Below, piece after piece: positions 15,684 to 24,831 of a stretch of DNA of 49,674 nucleotides (its first letter is position 1; each line of letters starts with the position of its first letter). The notes under the pieces are model-generated. The model was not told the DNA's origin, ran no database searches, and saw only the letters and a list, made by a program, of their open reading frames with translations. The translations under genes and the position numbers were made by a program. The stretch comes from Alphaproteobacteria bacterium (GTDB lineage: Bacteria; Pseudomonadota; Alphaproteobacteria; Caulobacterales; Hyphomonadaceae), in the NCBI GenBank assembly GCA_018222605.1, contig JAAEZZ010000015.1:1-49674 (forward strand), written 5' to 3'.

Positions 15684-17078
15684 TTAGCCGTTCGTAAATT
15701 CGGGATAGGCTTCGAGGCCGATTTCTGCCTTGTCGAGACCCATTTCCTCTTCTTCGGCGGTTGGGCGCAGGCCCACCGTGAATTTGAGGGCGAACCAGAT
15801 AGCGCTAGATGCTGCCATGACGAACACACCCGTGAGGACGACACCGACCAGCTGACCCAGATAGCTGACCTGCATCTCACCTTCGATTTCAACCGGCATG
15901 ATGTGGTTGCCGTAGGACGCTGCGACGACCATCGTGCCCCAGATGCCGCATACAAGGTGGGCCGGAATGGCGCCGACGACATCGTCGATTTTCAGTTTGT
16001 CGAGCAGCGGAACGGTCACGACAACCAGGACACCGCCAACAGCACCGATCAGGACAGAGGCCCCCATAGACGGAGCCAGCGGCTCAGCCGTGATGGAGAC
16101 GAGACCGCCGATGGCACCGTTGAAGACCATGGTTGCATCAATCTTGCCTTTGTAGAGCAGAGCCGTGGTGACCATGGCCGCCATCACGCCGCCAGCTGCA
16201 GCCAGGTTCGTATTGGCAAAGATCTGGCTGACAGAGTTGATGTCCGCTGCCGTACCAGCAGCGAGCTGGGAGGCACCGTTGAAGCCGAACCAGCCGAACC
16301 ACAGGATGAATGTACCGAGTGCAGCGAGCGGGATGTTGTTGCCCGGCATCGGGTTCACCTGCTTGCCGAAATACTTGCCGATCCGCGGGCCGATGATCAG
16401 GGCACCTGCAAGCGCCGCCCAACCACCAGTGGAGTGCACCAGCGTAGAACCTGCAAAGTCAGAGAAGGCCCATTCAGAGTCGAGGTAGCCGCCGCCCCAC
16501 TCCCAGGATGCCACGATCGGATAGATGAACGCGGTGAGGAAAGCGGTGAAGATCAGGAACGGCCAAATTTTGACACGCTCGGCGATCGTACCGGAGACGA
16601 TGGACGCTGCGGTTGCAACAAAAACCATCTGGAAGAACCAGTCAGAAGCCGGTGCATAGCCTGCATCGCTTTCAACGCTGAGGTCGCCGCCGCTCCACAG
16701 TCCAGGCGTCGTGCCGAGAAGGCCGCCAAGCGTGGTCGCGCCCGGATAGGCCATGTTGTAGCCGACAATCCAGAACATCAGACCGGCAACAGAGTAGAGG
16801 GCCACGTTCTTGGTAGACTGCATGGCTGCGTTCTTGGAGCGAACAAGGCCTGCCTCCAGCATGCAAAACCCGGCTGCCATGAACATCACGATGATGCCGC
16901 CGATCAGGAAGAGATAGCTGTTATCAACATATGCCGAAGCGCTGCCTGTAACAGTTTCTTCCAGTGCCGCCAGGCGTGATTCCAAATCTGCTTCCTGGGC
17001 GTAGGCAGCTGCCCCCACCATCAGTGCGGCTGGCAATAGCGCCGCGCCGCGTATCCAGTTGTTTAGTTTATGGCCCAT
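15684..17078 (-). CDS. amt: Ammonium transporter (Amt family)
   Basis: This inner-membrane ammonium channel has 464 residues. The N-terminus is a cleavable-looking signal (to about AAYAQ). A short acidic coil follows, then 11 predicted membrane segments. The family signature FVATAASIVSGTIAERVK is present. The twin channel histidines are in LVHSTGGW and in AHLVCGIWG. GGAGG lies 6 bases before the ATG. Unlike the common glnK-amtB operon, no PII gene adjoins it. It is divergent from the UbiH-type gene, with about 215 bp between for promoters. Confidence 0.95.
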   Translation of the reverse strand: MGHKLNNWIRGAALLPAALMVGAAAYAQEADLESRLAALEETVTGSASAYVDNSYLFLIGGIIVMFMAAGFCMLEAGLVRSKNAAMQSTKNVALYSVAGLMFWIVGYNMAYPGATTLGGLLGTTPGLWSGGDLSVESDAGYAPASDWFFQMVFVATAASIVSGTIAERVKIWPFLIFTAFLTAFIYPIVASWEWGGGYLDSEWAFSDFAGSTLVHSTGGWAALAGALIIGPRIGKYFGKQVNPMPGNNIPLAALGTFILWFGWFGFNGASQLAAGTAADINSVSQIFANTNLAAAGGVMAAMVTTALLYKGKIDATMVFNGAIGGLVSITAEPLAPSMGASVLIGAVGGVLVVVTVPLLDKLKIDDVVGAIPAHLVCGIWGTMVVAASYGNHIMPVEIEGEMQVSYLGQLVGVVLTGVFVMAASSAIWFALKFTVGLRPTAEEEEMGLDKAEIGLEAYPEFTNG

Positions 17079-17293
17079 CTGGCCCCTCCTTCGTCATCGA
17101 GACTTCAGAGCGTGGGACCCCCCGCGCTCTCCCAGAACCGATATGATTGCGCCTGCACAGGAAAGTCGCACGGGCTGCGCGTGTGACAGGTTTTTCTCAC
17201 CCCGCATGGTCAAACGCTGGGCAGTGTTGCGGCCAATCGCCCAATTCTGCGCCATCGCTAGACGCACGGCCGGACGTGGATTACTTAAAGGGC

Positions 17294-18532
17294 ATGAAAA
17301 CACGTCATGCAGAGTCTGACCGGAAGTATGACCTTGCCGTCATTGGGGCAGGGCCAGTTGGAACATCGCTCGCTATCCTGGCGGCACAGCGCGGCTTTTC
17401 AGTTGTCTTGGTTGATGCCCGCGATCCGGACATTACGCCCCGCCCTGATACGCGCACCTTTGCCATTGTGCGCGGCAGCTGGCGATTGCTGGGCGCAACA
17501 GGCGCGACAGCGGATCTGGTGGACCTGATAGAGCCATTGAACGGCCTTGAAGCCATTGATGGCGGTACGCACGTGTTTGGCCGCCCTTCTGTAGTGTTTA
17601 CAAATGAAGACCTGCCGGAAGACGATGATGGAGAGCCGCTGGGGCAGATGGTTCCGGCCGGCGCCTTGCAGGCTTCGCTGGACAAGGTCTGCGCCGAAAC
17701 AGACAGCCTGACCTGGCTGCGCAACACGCTGTTTGAGCGTATGGAGACACATGCCGCAGGGGCAAGCCTGACCTTGAGCGAAGGACGCACGATTGAAGCC
17801 GGACTGGTCGCAGCCTGTGATGGCATGAAGTCTGCCGTTCGCGGCGATGCAGGCATCAAGACCGAGGGGCATGACTATAAAAAGTCCGTTTTTGCTGCCA
17901 ATGTGCAGCTGAGCAGCCCTCACCATGGTGTCGCGCGGCAATTGTTCACACCGGAAGGCCCATTCGCCACGCTACCGATGCCTCACAATCAGGCAAATCT
18001 GGCCTGGTACATGAAGCGTGGCGCAGCCGAAGCTCTGGCCGACTTGCCGGTGGAGGATATCGAGGCCGAACTGAATGCGCGCTTTGCCGACTTTGCGGGT
18101 CCGATGAAGATTGTCGGGCCTGTTTCGGCCTATCCGCTGGTGATGCAGCTGGCGACCCGCATGGTCGGCCCGCGCACAGCGCTACTGGGCGATTCTGCCC
18201 ACCGCATCAATCCGCTGGCCGGGCAGGGGCTGAATCTGGGCATAAAGGATGTCGGCGCGCTGATCGATGTGATGTGCGAAGCGCGCGATACGGGCCTGGA
18301 TCCGGGCTCTGATGTGATGCTGGAGAAATACGAGAAGTGGCGCCGCTTCGACGCCGCCGCCTCAGCCATGTTCATGGATGGTGTGGACCGGGCCTTCTCG
18401 AATGACAGCGCGCTCCTTAAGCCATTCCGCGGCCTTGCCCTGACAGCCGCCAACAAGATTGGCCCGCTGCGCCGCGCGATGGCCCGTCAGGCGAGCGCCG
18501 ATCAGACCCATCAGCCGAGCCTGATGCGCTAG
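17294..18532 (+). CDS. UbiH/UbiF-family FAD monooxygenase
   Basis: This flavin hydroxylase probably acts on the ubiquinone ring. The 412-residue protein has the FAD fingerprint AVIGAGPVGTSLA near the N-terminus and the second FAD motif GDSAHRINPLAGQGLN near residue 300, as in the UbiH/COQ6 group. Position-specificity (C5, C6 or C1) cannot be read from sequence alone. The start at 17294 is the ATG after AAAGGG; an upstream open frame from 17147 has no family match. Its stop shares a CTAG with the convergent DUF971 gene. Confidence 0.88.
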   Translation: MKTRHAESDRKYDLAVIGAGPVGTSLAILAAQRGFSVVLVDARDPDITPRPDTRTFAIVRGSWRLLGATGATADLVDLIEPLNGLEAIDGGTHVFGRPSVVFTNEDLPEDDDGEPLGQMVPAGALQASLDKVCAETDSLTWLRNTLFERMETHAAGASLTLSEGRTIEAGLVAACDGMKSAVRGDAGIKTEGHDYKKSVFAANVQLSSPHHGVARQLFTPEGPFATLPMPHNQANLAWYMKRGAAEALADLPVEDIEAELNARFADFAGPMKIVGPVSAYPLVMQLATRMVGPRTALLGDSAHRINPLAGQGLNLGIKDVGALIDVMCEARDTGLDPGSDVMLEKYEKWRRFDAAASAMFMDGVDRAFSNDSALLKPFRGLALTAANKIGPLRRAMARQASADQTHQPSLMR

Positions 18533-18846
18533 GCCCCGGCCGGATCACCCACTGCAAGCTGTCTCAACTGGCCCCACGTATAGAGACCGGAATTGTGGCC
18601 ATCGGAAAAATGAATGCGCACAGCGTAGCGCCCGACCGGGTCTGCACCTGTGACGCTGATGTCTGCCGGAACAGGTGCTTGGGGCGGCGGCGGCCCCCCG
18701 CCATGCCCGCGCACTTCAGCGGACGGGCTTTCCTTACGAAGGGTCACATAGGGAATAGTACCCGCGGCACCGTCATCGAACTCAACAGCCAGTTCGGCGG
18801 CTGACTTGCGAAAGACCAAACGAGTCGGCCAGGGTGCGGCGCTCAT
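18529..18846 (-). CDS. DUF971 (gamma-butyrobetaine hydroxylase N-terminal-like) protein
   Basis: This 105-residue protein is a stand-alone copy of the zinc-binding domain found at the N-terminus of gamma-butyrobetaine hydroxylases. [17 protein letters not shown] near the C-terminus is diagnostic. A Pro/Gly-rich stretch ([14 protein letters not shown]) lies mid-protein. The ATG overlaps the stop of the Trm112-family gene by four bases, so the two are translationally coupled. In relatives it is linked to Fe-S or Mrp-type proteins, but no such partner lies here. Function unknown. Confidence 0.88.
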   Translation of the reverse strand: MSAAPWPTRLVFRKSAAELAVEFDDGAAGTIPYVTLRKESPSAEVRGHGGGPPPPQAPVPADISVTGADPVGRYAVRIHFSDGHNSGLYTWGQLRQLAVGDPAGA

Positions 18847-19079
18847 TCAGAGGGCCCTTTCTCAGACGCGGGCATATCCAGATCCCGCGCTTCTTCCGCC
18901 AACATGATCGGAATGCCATTGCGGATCGGAAAGGCAAGGCGGGCCTTGGCAGAGACCAGCTCATTCGCGGTGCGATCATAGGTTAGGCCCTGACGGGTGA
19001 CCGGACAGATCAGAACTTCCAGAAGGCGCGGGTCGACACCAGACGTATTGTCACGCGGTAGCTCTTTTTCATCCGTCAT
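18843..19079 (-). CDS. Trm112 family protein (YcaR-like)
   Basis: This 78-residue small protein has the motif [17 protein letters not shown] and the end [16 protein letters not shown], typical of the UPF0434/YcaR branch. These proteins resemble the activator subunit of Trm112-dependent methyltransferases; the bacterial role is not settled. Only one Cys of the usual zinc-type CxxC pair remains (CPVT), as in many bacterial members. It sits in a four-gene minus-strand cluster, 8 bases after the LON-domain gene. Confidence 0.92.
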   Translation of the reverse strand: MTDEKELPRDNTSGVDPRLLEVLICPVTRQGLTYDRTANELVSAKARLAFPIRNGIPIMLAEEARDLDMPASEKGPSE

Positions 19080-19087
19080 CGGATATC

Positions 19088-19738
19088 CTATTGCAGCGTG
19101 CCGCCCTCAGGGCCGGACACATCCATTTCCAGAAGCGTGATGAGCGTTTCCGCGCGATCTTTCAAGGTCTGCGCCTCAATCAGGGCCTGCTTTTCAATGA
19201 CGGAGAACGGACAGCCCGAACAGAGCGCATTGACCAGCGTTTCGAGCGGCGCCTCTTCGACAGCCTGCCAGTCCGTCGACATGTCATTGGCATCTGTATA
19301 GTCGCGCAGGGCCCGCACAAGGCGATGCCTGTCCGGCATGCAGGCGGGGGCAACCTCATAGAGATCGTCCTCATAAGGGGCCCAGTCCGCCAGCACCTGA
19401 CGATAGGGCGTCGTGACAGACAATTCCTGCTTGATGTTGAACCGGGCAAGCCCCGTTAGCGTGATCAGATAGCGGCCATCGCCTGTTTCAGACCAAGCGG
19501 TAATCCGGCCAGCACATCCGGTATGGGCAAGGTTCGGCTTTGATTTTGGCCCACCCATGCTCTGAATCATGCCGATCACGCGCTCTTCCTGCATAACGTC
19601 ATCGATCATGTTCAGATAGCGCGGTTCAAATATGTTCAACGGCAGCTGCCATCTGGGGAACAGCAGCGCGCCGGGCAGGGGAAAGACCGGCAGCTGGGCT
19701 GGCAGGTCTGTCATCGTCCTGATGGGGTGCTGGCTCAT
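19088..19738 (-). CDS. LON N-terminal-domain (substrate-binding) protein
   Basis: This 216-residue protein consists of the LON substrate-binding domain without the ATPase or protease parts. Typical segments are [29 protein letters not shown] and [19 protein letters not shown]. An alternative start 24 bases further in (MTDLPAQLP) has AGGA upstream and is equally plausible. The gene lies just downstream of cnoX, so a role in protein quality control fits the context, but the exact activity is unknown. Confidence 0.9.
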   Translation of the reverse strand: MSQHPIRTMTDLPAQLPVFPLPGALLFPRWQLPLNIFEPRYLNMIDDVMQEERVIGMIQSMGGPKSKPNLAHTGCAGRITAWSETGDGRYLITLTGLARFNIKQELSVTTPYRQVLADWAPYEDDLYEVAPACMPDRHRLVRALRDYTDANDMSTDWQAVEEAPLETLVNALCSGCPFSVIEKQALIEAQTLKDRAETLITLLEMDVSGPEGGTLQ

Positions 19739-19798
19739 CGCCTGACTGTCTCGCTTGTTGAATTCATTGCGTGAGACAGATGTGGGGCGATTACGTGA

Positions 19799-20686
19799 TC
19801 AGGCAAACATAAGGGAGGCGAGGCGGCGGCGACCATCCACTGTGGCCGGGTCTGTTGCCCCTGCCGCTTCGAATACCTGAAGCAGTTTTTCCTTGGCCTT
19901 GCCCTCTTCCCAGTTGAGATTACTGGACAGGATGATCAGCAGGTGATCCACCGCGTCGGCATATCGTCCGGCGGCGGCATATTTCTCTGCGAGGTCAAAG
20001 CGCTGTGCGTGATCTTCCGGATTGGCAAGGACAGCCGACAGGGCCTCCTCGAATTCGTCCGGAGAGCCGGCATCTTCCATCATTTCCAGCGCCGTGAGCA
20101 CGCCCTTCACAGCATGATCATTGCGCTTGTCTTCCGGCACCATGTCCAGGGTCGCCCTGGCCCGTTCTGCATCCCCATTGGCAAGGTAGCAGCGGGCAAG
20201 ACCCGCAATCGCCGTGACGTTTTCCGGATCTTCCTGAATGATGGCGGCATAGATCTGCGCGGCAGTGCCGGCATCGCCTGCCTGGCTGGCGGCTTCGGCC
20301 TGTGCCAGCGCTTCAGCGACCATCTGGCCTGCATCTGTGCCGCTGACCAGCTTGTCGATAAACGCATTGATCTGGCTTTCTGGCAGCGCGCCCATGAAGC
20401 CATCGACCGGGCGGCCCTTGTCAAAGGCATAGACAGCCGGGATGGAGCGCACGCCCAGCTGGCCCGCATAGGCCGGGTTCTCGTCAATATTGATCTTGAC
20501 CAGTTTGACCTGGCCCTTGCGGCCCTCGACGGCTTTTTCAATGATCGGGCCCAACGTACGGCACGGCCCGCACCAGGGGGCCCAGAAATCCACGATCACA
20601 GGCTGTTCCTGGGATGCCTCAACAACATCCGCCATGAAATCCTGGTCTGTCGTATCCTTGGTGTAGAGGGAGGCCATATCGGTCAT
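19799..20686 (-). CDS. cnoX: Thioredoxin-TPR chaperone (CnoX/YbbN)
   Basis: A thioredoxin domain (about 1-115) with the active motif WCGPC (38-42) is followed by TPR-like helices (LARCYLANGDAERA, FDLAEKYAAAGRYADA). This is the layout of CnoX, which holds oxidised or unfolded proteins for GroEL and DnaK. The E. coli protein lacks an active CxxC, whereas this one keeps it, as Caulobacter CnoX does, so it may be redox-active. The start at 20686 has AAGGAA 8 bases upstream. It heads the cluster cnoX-LON domain-Trm112-DUF971. Confidence 0.9.
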   Translation of the reverse strand: MTDMASLYTKDTTDQDFMADVVEASQEQPVIVDFWAPWCGPCRTLGPIIEKAVEGRKGQVKLVKINIDENPAYAGQLGVRSIPAVYAFDKGRPVDGFMGALPESQINAFIDKLVSGTDAGQMVAEALAQAEAASQAGDAGTAAQIYAAIIQEDPENVTAIAGLARCYLANGDAERARATLDMVPEDKRNDHAVKGVLTALEMMEDAGSPDEFEEALSAVLANPEDHAQRFDLAEKYAAAGRYADAVDHLLIILSSNLNWEEGKAKEKLLQVFEAAGATDPATVDGRRRLASLMFA

Positions 20687-20926
20687 TGCGTGTATTCCTT
20701 GACTGTCTGGGGCGAAGATGGGCCTCTGCCCTCCCTTTCGCAAGCGTTTCCCTGAAACCTTACCTCATGAACGACGTTCATGCCCCGCTCATGCCTGATG
20801 CCGCAAACTCTGAAGCTGAACATTGCCCAACGAAAAGCGGCCAAAATACCTTTTTACTGCCCTGTTTCGGAAGGACTAAGGCCCTTAAATACGAAGCCGT
20901 GGTCAACGAACAAGGAGACCTGACCC

Positions 20927-21586
20927 ATGTTGAATTTCCTGGCAACGCTTGGCGCCGTAACAGCCATCGCGACCAGCCCAATTGCCCTGGCCCTGCAATC
21001 GCCTGCCCCTGCTGCCCCGGCGGGGCAAACCACTCAGCAGAATGCCCTGACCGACGCGCAGAAGCAGACCCTGCTGAAGCGCGCCTCCGATGCGCTGGCC
21101 AAGGTCAAGACCGCGAGCGGCACATTCCAGCAATTGTCCCCGGACATGAGCGTCACCACCGGCCGGTTTGCCCTGTCACGCCCCGGCAAGATGCGGTTTG
21201 ACTATGACGCACCGACCCCGCTGCTGATGGTCAGCGACGGCACCACCGTCGCCCTGCAGGATTCCGAACTGGAAACGACGGACCGTGTGCCGCTGGGCAC
21301 CACACCGCTGGCCCTGCTGCTGGATGACAAGATCGACTTTGCCAGCGAGGCAGACATTCTGGATGTCACGCAGGCCAATGGTCATGTCGAGATCACATTG
21401 CGCGACAAGTCCGGTGAGATGGATGGAACGCTGACACTTCAGATGCGCGAGTCCGATATGGAGCTGACTGGCTGGCGCACTGTGGATTCCGGCAACAACA
21501 TCACCTCGGTACAGCTGAGCAATGTGGAGTATGGCAAACGCCTCAATCCGCGCCTGTTCGTTGTGAAGGATTTTGATGAAAACTGA
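20927..21586 (+). CDS. lolA: Outer-membrane lipoprotein carrier LolA
   Basis: This periplasmic chaperone carries lipoproteins to the outer membrane. The 219-residue product has an N-terminal signal segment (to about ALALQ) and then a LolA fold, with SGTFQQLSPDMSVTTGRFALSRPGKMRFDY as the signature region (positions about 65-95) and PLALLLDD further on. AAGGAG lies 8 bases before the ATG. In many alphaproteobacteria lolA follows ftsK directly; here ftsK is 6.6 kb away on the other strand, but xthA is still next to lolA. Confidence 0.94.
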   Translation: MLNFLATLGAVTAIATSPIALALQSPAPAAPAGQTTQQNALTDAQKQTLLKRASDALAKVKTASGTFQQLSPDMSVTTGRFALSRPGKMRFDYDAPTPLLMVSDGTTVALQDSELETTDRVPLGTTPLALLLDDKIDFASEADILDVTQANGHVEITLRDKSGEMDGTLTLQMRESDMELTGWRTVDSGNNITSVQLSNVEYGKRLNPRLFVVKDFDEN

Positions 21587-21595
21587 GCCAATCGC

Positions 21596-21617
21596 AGCGG
21601 GCGCTACGGCGCCCGCT
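21596..21617 (+). terminator. Terminator after lolA
   Basis: A perfect 9-bp stem AGCGGGCGC/GCGCCCGCT (21596-21604 with 21609-21617) has a TACG tetraloop. It is followed a few bases later by ATTTTCG, and lies 9 bases after the lolA stop. Confidence 0.75.
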
Positions 21618-21802
21618 GGTCATTTTCGTCACACCCAAGAACATAACGTATATTTTACTTGAAAATATTTCTGGGAGTGACATCTTTGCAACTGTCGACG
21701 GTATGGAGACCCCGCGCAGCAGCCGACCCCCCGCTGTGAACCACCATACTGTCACCGCCGGAGCCTTCCCCTCCCGGCGAGACGTTGGAAACTCGCGTCA
21801 GG

Positions 21803-21832
21803 CGCGCCCGAACTTCCCCGCGTTCGGGCGCG
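21803..21832 (+). other. Strong hairpin upstream of xthA
   Basis: An 11-bp perfect stem (21803-21813 with 21822-21832) encloses TTCCCCGC. TTGACGTTTTG follows. It lies 35 bases before xthA. It could be a leftover terminator, a regulatory leader, or simply a structure next to the xthA promoter. The rest of 21618-21866 holds an AT-rich stretch (about 21646-21672) and no gene that I can support. Confidence 0.6.
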
Positions 21833-21866
21833 TTGACGTTTTGGGAAACACTGCTACGCAGCCTTC

Positions 21867-22670
21867 ATGTCAAAACCACTCAAGATCGTCAGCTGGAACA
21901 TCAACTCTGTCCGGCTTCGCGCGCCCAATATTGCCGCCTTCGTCGCTACCGAGCAGCCGGATGTGATCTGCCTGCAGGAAACCAAGTGTCAGGATGGCGA
22001 ATTTCCGGAAAAGGCCTTCCGTGAAATGGGCCTTCCACATTTGGTCCTGAATGGACAGAAGGGTGGCCATCATGGTGTGGCCATCGCCTCTCGCCTGCCC
22101 ATTGAACGGATCGAGGCGCCGGACCTCTGCCGTCACGGCCATTCGCGTGTCATCGCAGGCAAGGTCGCAGGCGTTGAGGTGCACAATATTTACTTGCCCG
22201 CTGGCGGAGACGAACCGGACCCCGCCATCAATGACAAGTTCGCCCACAAGCTGGACTTTCTGGAGCGCCTCGGCCCGGCCTACAAGAAACAGTCAAAAAC
22301 GCCGCGCGTACTGGTCGGCGATCTGAACGTCGCGCCGCATGAGAATGATGTCTGGTCTCACAAACAGCTGTTGAAGATCGTCTCGCACACGCCCGAAGAA
22401 ACCGAGCGGCTGGAAGACTCCCGCAATCAGGCGAAGTTTGCGGACATCGCCCGCCTGTCTGTTGATGACAAGCAAAAGCTCTACACTTGGTGGAGCTATC
22501 GCGCGAAGGACTGGGCCAAGAGTAATCGCGGCCGGCGGCTGGACCATATCTGGGTGAACCCCGCAGCCCTGCCGGATACGGACGTCAACAGTTACAGAAT
22601 CCATCTCGGTTGGCGCGGCGGATGGAAACCTTCCGACCATGCGCCGATCAGTGTAGTGCTCAATACGTGA
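21867..22670 (+). CDS. xthA: Exodeoxyribonuclease III (XthA)
   Basis: This DNA-repair enzyme (AP endonuclease and 3'-5' exonuclease on duplex DNA) has 267 residues, about the size of E. coli XthA. The metal and catalytic motifs are in order: VSWNINSVR, CLQETK, GGHHGVAI, GDLNVAPHENDVW and the final SDHAPISVV with the catalytic His. The next gene starts with GTG overlapping this TGA, so both are read from one message. Confidence 0.96.
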   Translation: MSKPLKIVSWNINSVRLRAPNIAAFVATEQPDVICLQETKCQDGEFPEKAFREMGLPHLVLNGQKGGHHGVAIASRLPIERIEAPDLCRHGHSRVIAGKVAGVEVHNIYLPAGGDEPDPAINDKFAHKLDFLERLGPAYKKQSKTPRVLVGDLNVAPHENDVWSHKQLLKIVSHTPEETERLEDSRNQAKFADIARLSVDDKQKLYTWWSYRAKDWAKSNRGRRLDHIWVNPAALPDTDVNSYRIHLGWRGGWKPSDHAPISVVLNT

Positions 22671-23545
22671 CGCCCATCCGCCTGTTCCTGCTTGTCGCCT
22701 TTGCCTTCTCCTGGGCGTGTTTCGGCGTGCTGTATGGATTGGGCGGATTTGGTGGTGCAGGCATTTACGCAGGCGGTCTGGTCACACTGGCCATGTTCGG
22801 GCCGGCCATTGGGGCCCTCGTGTGCGCCTATTTCTATGACAAAGGTCACCGCGCGAGGGCCTTGGGCCTGAGAGTTGAAAGCTGGAAACGTGTTTTCCTG
22901 TGGCTGCCTTATGCCTGGCTGATGCCATGTCTGCTGGCAGCGCTGTCAGTTGTGCTATGCCTTCTTGTGATGGACTCTGGCCCGGCAGATGCCGCACAGA
23001 AACTCACCGATGCTGTGGAGGCCACCGGACAGCCCCTGCCGATGCCTGCTGACATGCTGCTCTGGGTTCAGATCGGCGTGGGGGTTCCCATCGGCATCCT
23101 GATCAACACGGTCGCCCTGACTTTCAGCGAGGAACTTGGCTGGCGCGGCTGGCTGCAACCACGGCTGGCGCATCTTGGATTCTGGAAGATGAGCGCTCTG
23201 ATCGGCGTGATCTGGGGCCTATGGCACGCGCCAATAATTCTGATGGGTTTCAATTATCCGGGACTTGGCTGGGGCGGCGTCCTCGCAATGTGCGCCTTCT
23301 GCATGCTGATAACACCCTACCTCTCGCTGCTGCGGGAACGCGGCGCAGGTGCATGGGGCGCAGGCGCCTTTCATGGCAGTATCAACGCCGTTGTCGGCGC
23401 GTCCCTTTTATGGATGCCCTCTATTGAGTGGCCGCATATGGGCCTTATGGGCCTGGAAGGCTTTGTGCTTTTACTCGCCGGATGGGCCGGTATCTGGTTT
23501 TACCGCCGGGCGCGCCCTGTTCCAAGTATGCCTGATCAGGGCTGA
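22667..23545 (+). CDS. CPBP-family intramembrane metalloprotease (CAAX-like)
   Basis: This 292-residue multi-pass inner-membrane protein has the catalytic pieces of the Abi/CPBP family: SEELGWRGWLQPRL (EExxxR), IWGLWHAPI (FxxxH type) and AFHGSIN (HxxxN). The start is taken as GTG at 22667, overlapping the xthA stop (GTGA); an ATG at 22610 lies deep inside xthA. The substrate is unknown; relatives process peptides or act in stress or toxin immunity. Coupling to xthA may be accidental packing. Its end overlaps the end of the opposing response-regulator gene by 10 bases. Confidence 0.9.
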   Translation: MTPIRLFLLVAFAFSWACFGVLYGLGGFGGAGIYAGGLVTLAMFGPAIGALVCAYFYDKGHRARALGLRVESWKRVFLWLPYAWLMPCLLAALSVVLCLLVMDSGPADAAQKLTDAVEATGQPLPMPADMLLWVQIGVGVPIGILINTVALTFSEELGWRGWLQPRLAHLGFWKMSALIGVIWGLWHAPIILMGFNYPGLGWGGVLAMCAFCMLITPYLSLLRERGAGAWGAGAFHGSINAVVGASLLWMPSIEWPHMGLMGLEGFVLLLAGWAGIWFYRRARPVPSMPDQG

Positions 23546-24222
23546 AGGCGATAACCACCGGCAACGGTCAGCAACAGACGGGCATTGGCCGGGTCCGGCT
23601 CCACCTTCTGTCGCAGACGGTAGATATGCGTCTCCAGCGTGTGCGTCGTGACGGTGGCATTATAGCCCCAGACCTCTGACAGCAGCTCGTCCCGCGCGAC
23701 CGGCTTGCCTTGCGCCCGGTAAAGATACTTCAGTATGTTGGTTTCCTTCTCCGTCAGACGCACCTTGCGGCCTTCTTTCGTGACCAGCAGCTTCATGGCC
23801 GGACGGAAATCATAGGGCCCGATCTGGAAGGTCGCATCTTCTGACTGTTCGAAGCTGCGCAGATGCGTGCGTACCCGCGCCAGAAGCACTGAGAATTTGA
23901 ACGGCTTCGTCACATAATCATTGGCGCCGGATTCCAGGCCCAGGATCGTATCTGCATCACTATCCTGCCCGGTCAGCATGATGATCGGCGTGCGCACACC
24001 TTTCTGGCGCATCTGCTTGCAGGCTTCGCGGCCATCCATGTCCGGCATGTCGACATCCAGCAGGATCAGGTCGATGCGCTCGGCCAGGGCTGTGGCCATG
24101 CCTTCATGCGCATTTTGGGCCTGAAGGGTGTTGAAGACTTCGTGCAGTTCGAACTGCTCTGCCAACGCTTCGCGCAGGTCCGGATCATCATCCACCAGCA
24201 GGATCGTCTTTTTGCCTGTCAT
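23536..24222 (-). CDS. cenR: OmpR-type response regulator (probable CenR)
   Basis: This 228-residue regulator has a receiver domain (LLVDDDPDLREAL; phosphate-accepting Asp56 in LILLDVDMPDMDG; Lys in YVTKPF) and a winged-helix DNA-binding domain (TEKETNILKYLY, THTLETHIYRLRQK). ACAAGGAG precedes the ATG at 24222. Sequence style and place near parAB/oriC match CenR, the essential cell-envelope regulator of Caulobacter. No histidine kinase (CenK) lies in the window. The name is by resemblance and synteny; another OmpR-type regulator is possible. Confidence 0.8.
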   Translation of the reverse strand: MTGKKTILLVDDDPDLREALAEQFELHEVFNTLQAQNAHEGMATALAERIDLILLDVDMPDMDGREACKQMRQKGVRTPIIMLTGQDSDADTILGLESGANDYVTKPFKFSVLLARVRTHLRSFEQSEDATFQIGPYDFRPAMKLLVTKEGRKVRLTEKETNILKYLYRAQGKPVARDELLSEVWGYNATVTTHTLETHIYRLRQKVEPDPANARLLLTVAGGYRLQP

Positions 24223-24321
24223 GCGGTTCTCCTTGTCTGCGGGGTCACACCGCATCTTGTCGCGTCCGCCAGATGCCATAAGACTTGTCAAAATGGGCAA
24301 TCACAAGTCTGGGAGCAAGAT

Positions 24322-24831
24322 GTGAGCATGAAGTTCACGGCGCGTCCGAATGGCAAATTCTCCGGTCCGGGATTTACGGCGCGCTGCGTACTGGGCAAGG
24401 GCGGCGTTGTCGTAGCGGGCCAGAAACGCGAAGGCGACGGCGCTTCGCCCGCTGGCAGCTGGCCCATCCGCCGTGTCTTCTATCGGCCTGACAGGGTTGC
24501 CCCGCCTGAAACAGCGCTCGAAAAAGTGCCGCTGACGCCAGGCGATGGCTGGTGCGATGAAACGAACCATCCGCTCTACAATTTGTTCGTGTCACTGCCT
24601 TTCAAACACAGCCACGAAAAGCTGTGGCGGGACGATCATGTCTATGACGTGATTGTCGAGCTTGGCTACAATGACGACCCGGTCGTGGCCGGGCATGGCA
24701 GCGCCATTTTCATGCATATCGCCCAGCCGGACTTTCGGCCCACAGAGGGCTGCATCGCAATGGAAAAGGAAGACCTGCTCGCGGCGCTGGAAATGATGAC
24801 GCCCGACACGCTGATCGAGATCAGCTTCTAG
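24322..24831 (+). CDS. L,D-transpeptidase (YkuD domain) without signal peptide
   Basis: This is a YkuD-fold catalytic domain of about 169 residues. The active-site stretch is HGSAIFMHIAQPDF followed by PTEGCIAM, with the nucleophilic Cys. Such enzymes cross-link or anchor peptidoglycan. No signal peptide or membrane anchor can be seen, so either export is by another way or the substrate is cytoplasmic. GTG at 24322 is chosen because GGGAG lies 6 bases before it; ATG at 24328 is possible. The stop shares a CTAG with the opposing YggS gene. Confidence 0.86.
   Translation: MSMKFTARPNGKFSGPGFTARCVLGKGGVVVAGQKREGDGASPAGSWPIRRVFYRPDRVAPPETALEKVPLTPGDGWCDETNHPLYNLFVSLPFKHSHEKLWRDDHVYDVIVELGYNDDPVVAGHGSAIFMHIAQPDFRPTEGCIAMEKEDLLAALEMMTPDTLIEISF

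Noticed and set aside
20766..20782. CATGAACGACGTTCATG before lolA as a LexA or other operator
   Set aside because: It is a near-palindrome but does not fit the alphaproteobacterial LexA site GTTC-N7-GTTC. No regulator can be named; it may be chance.
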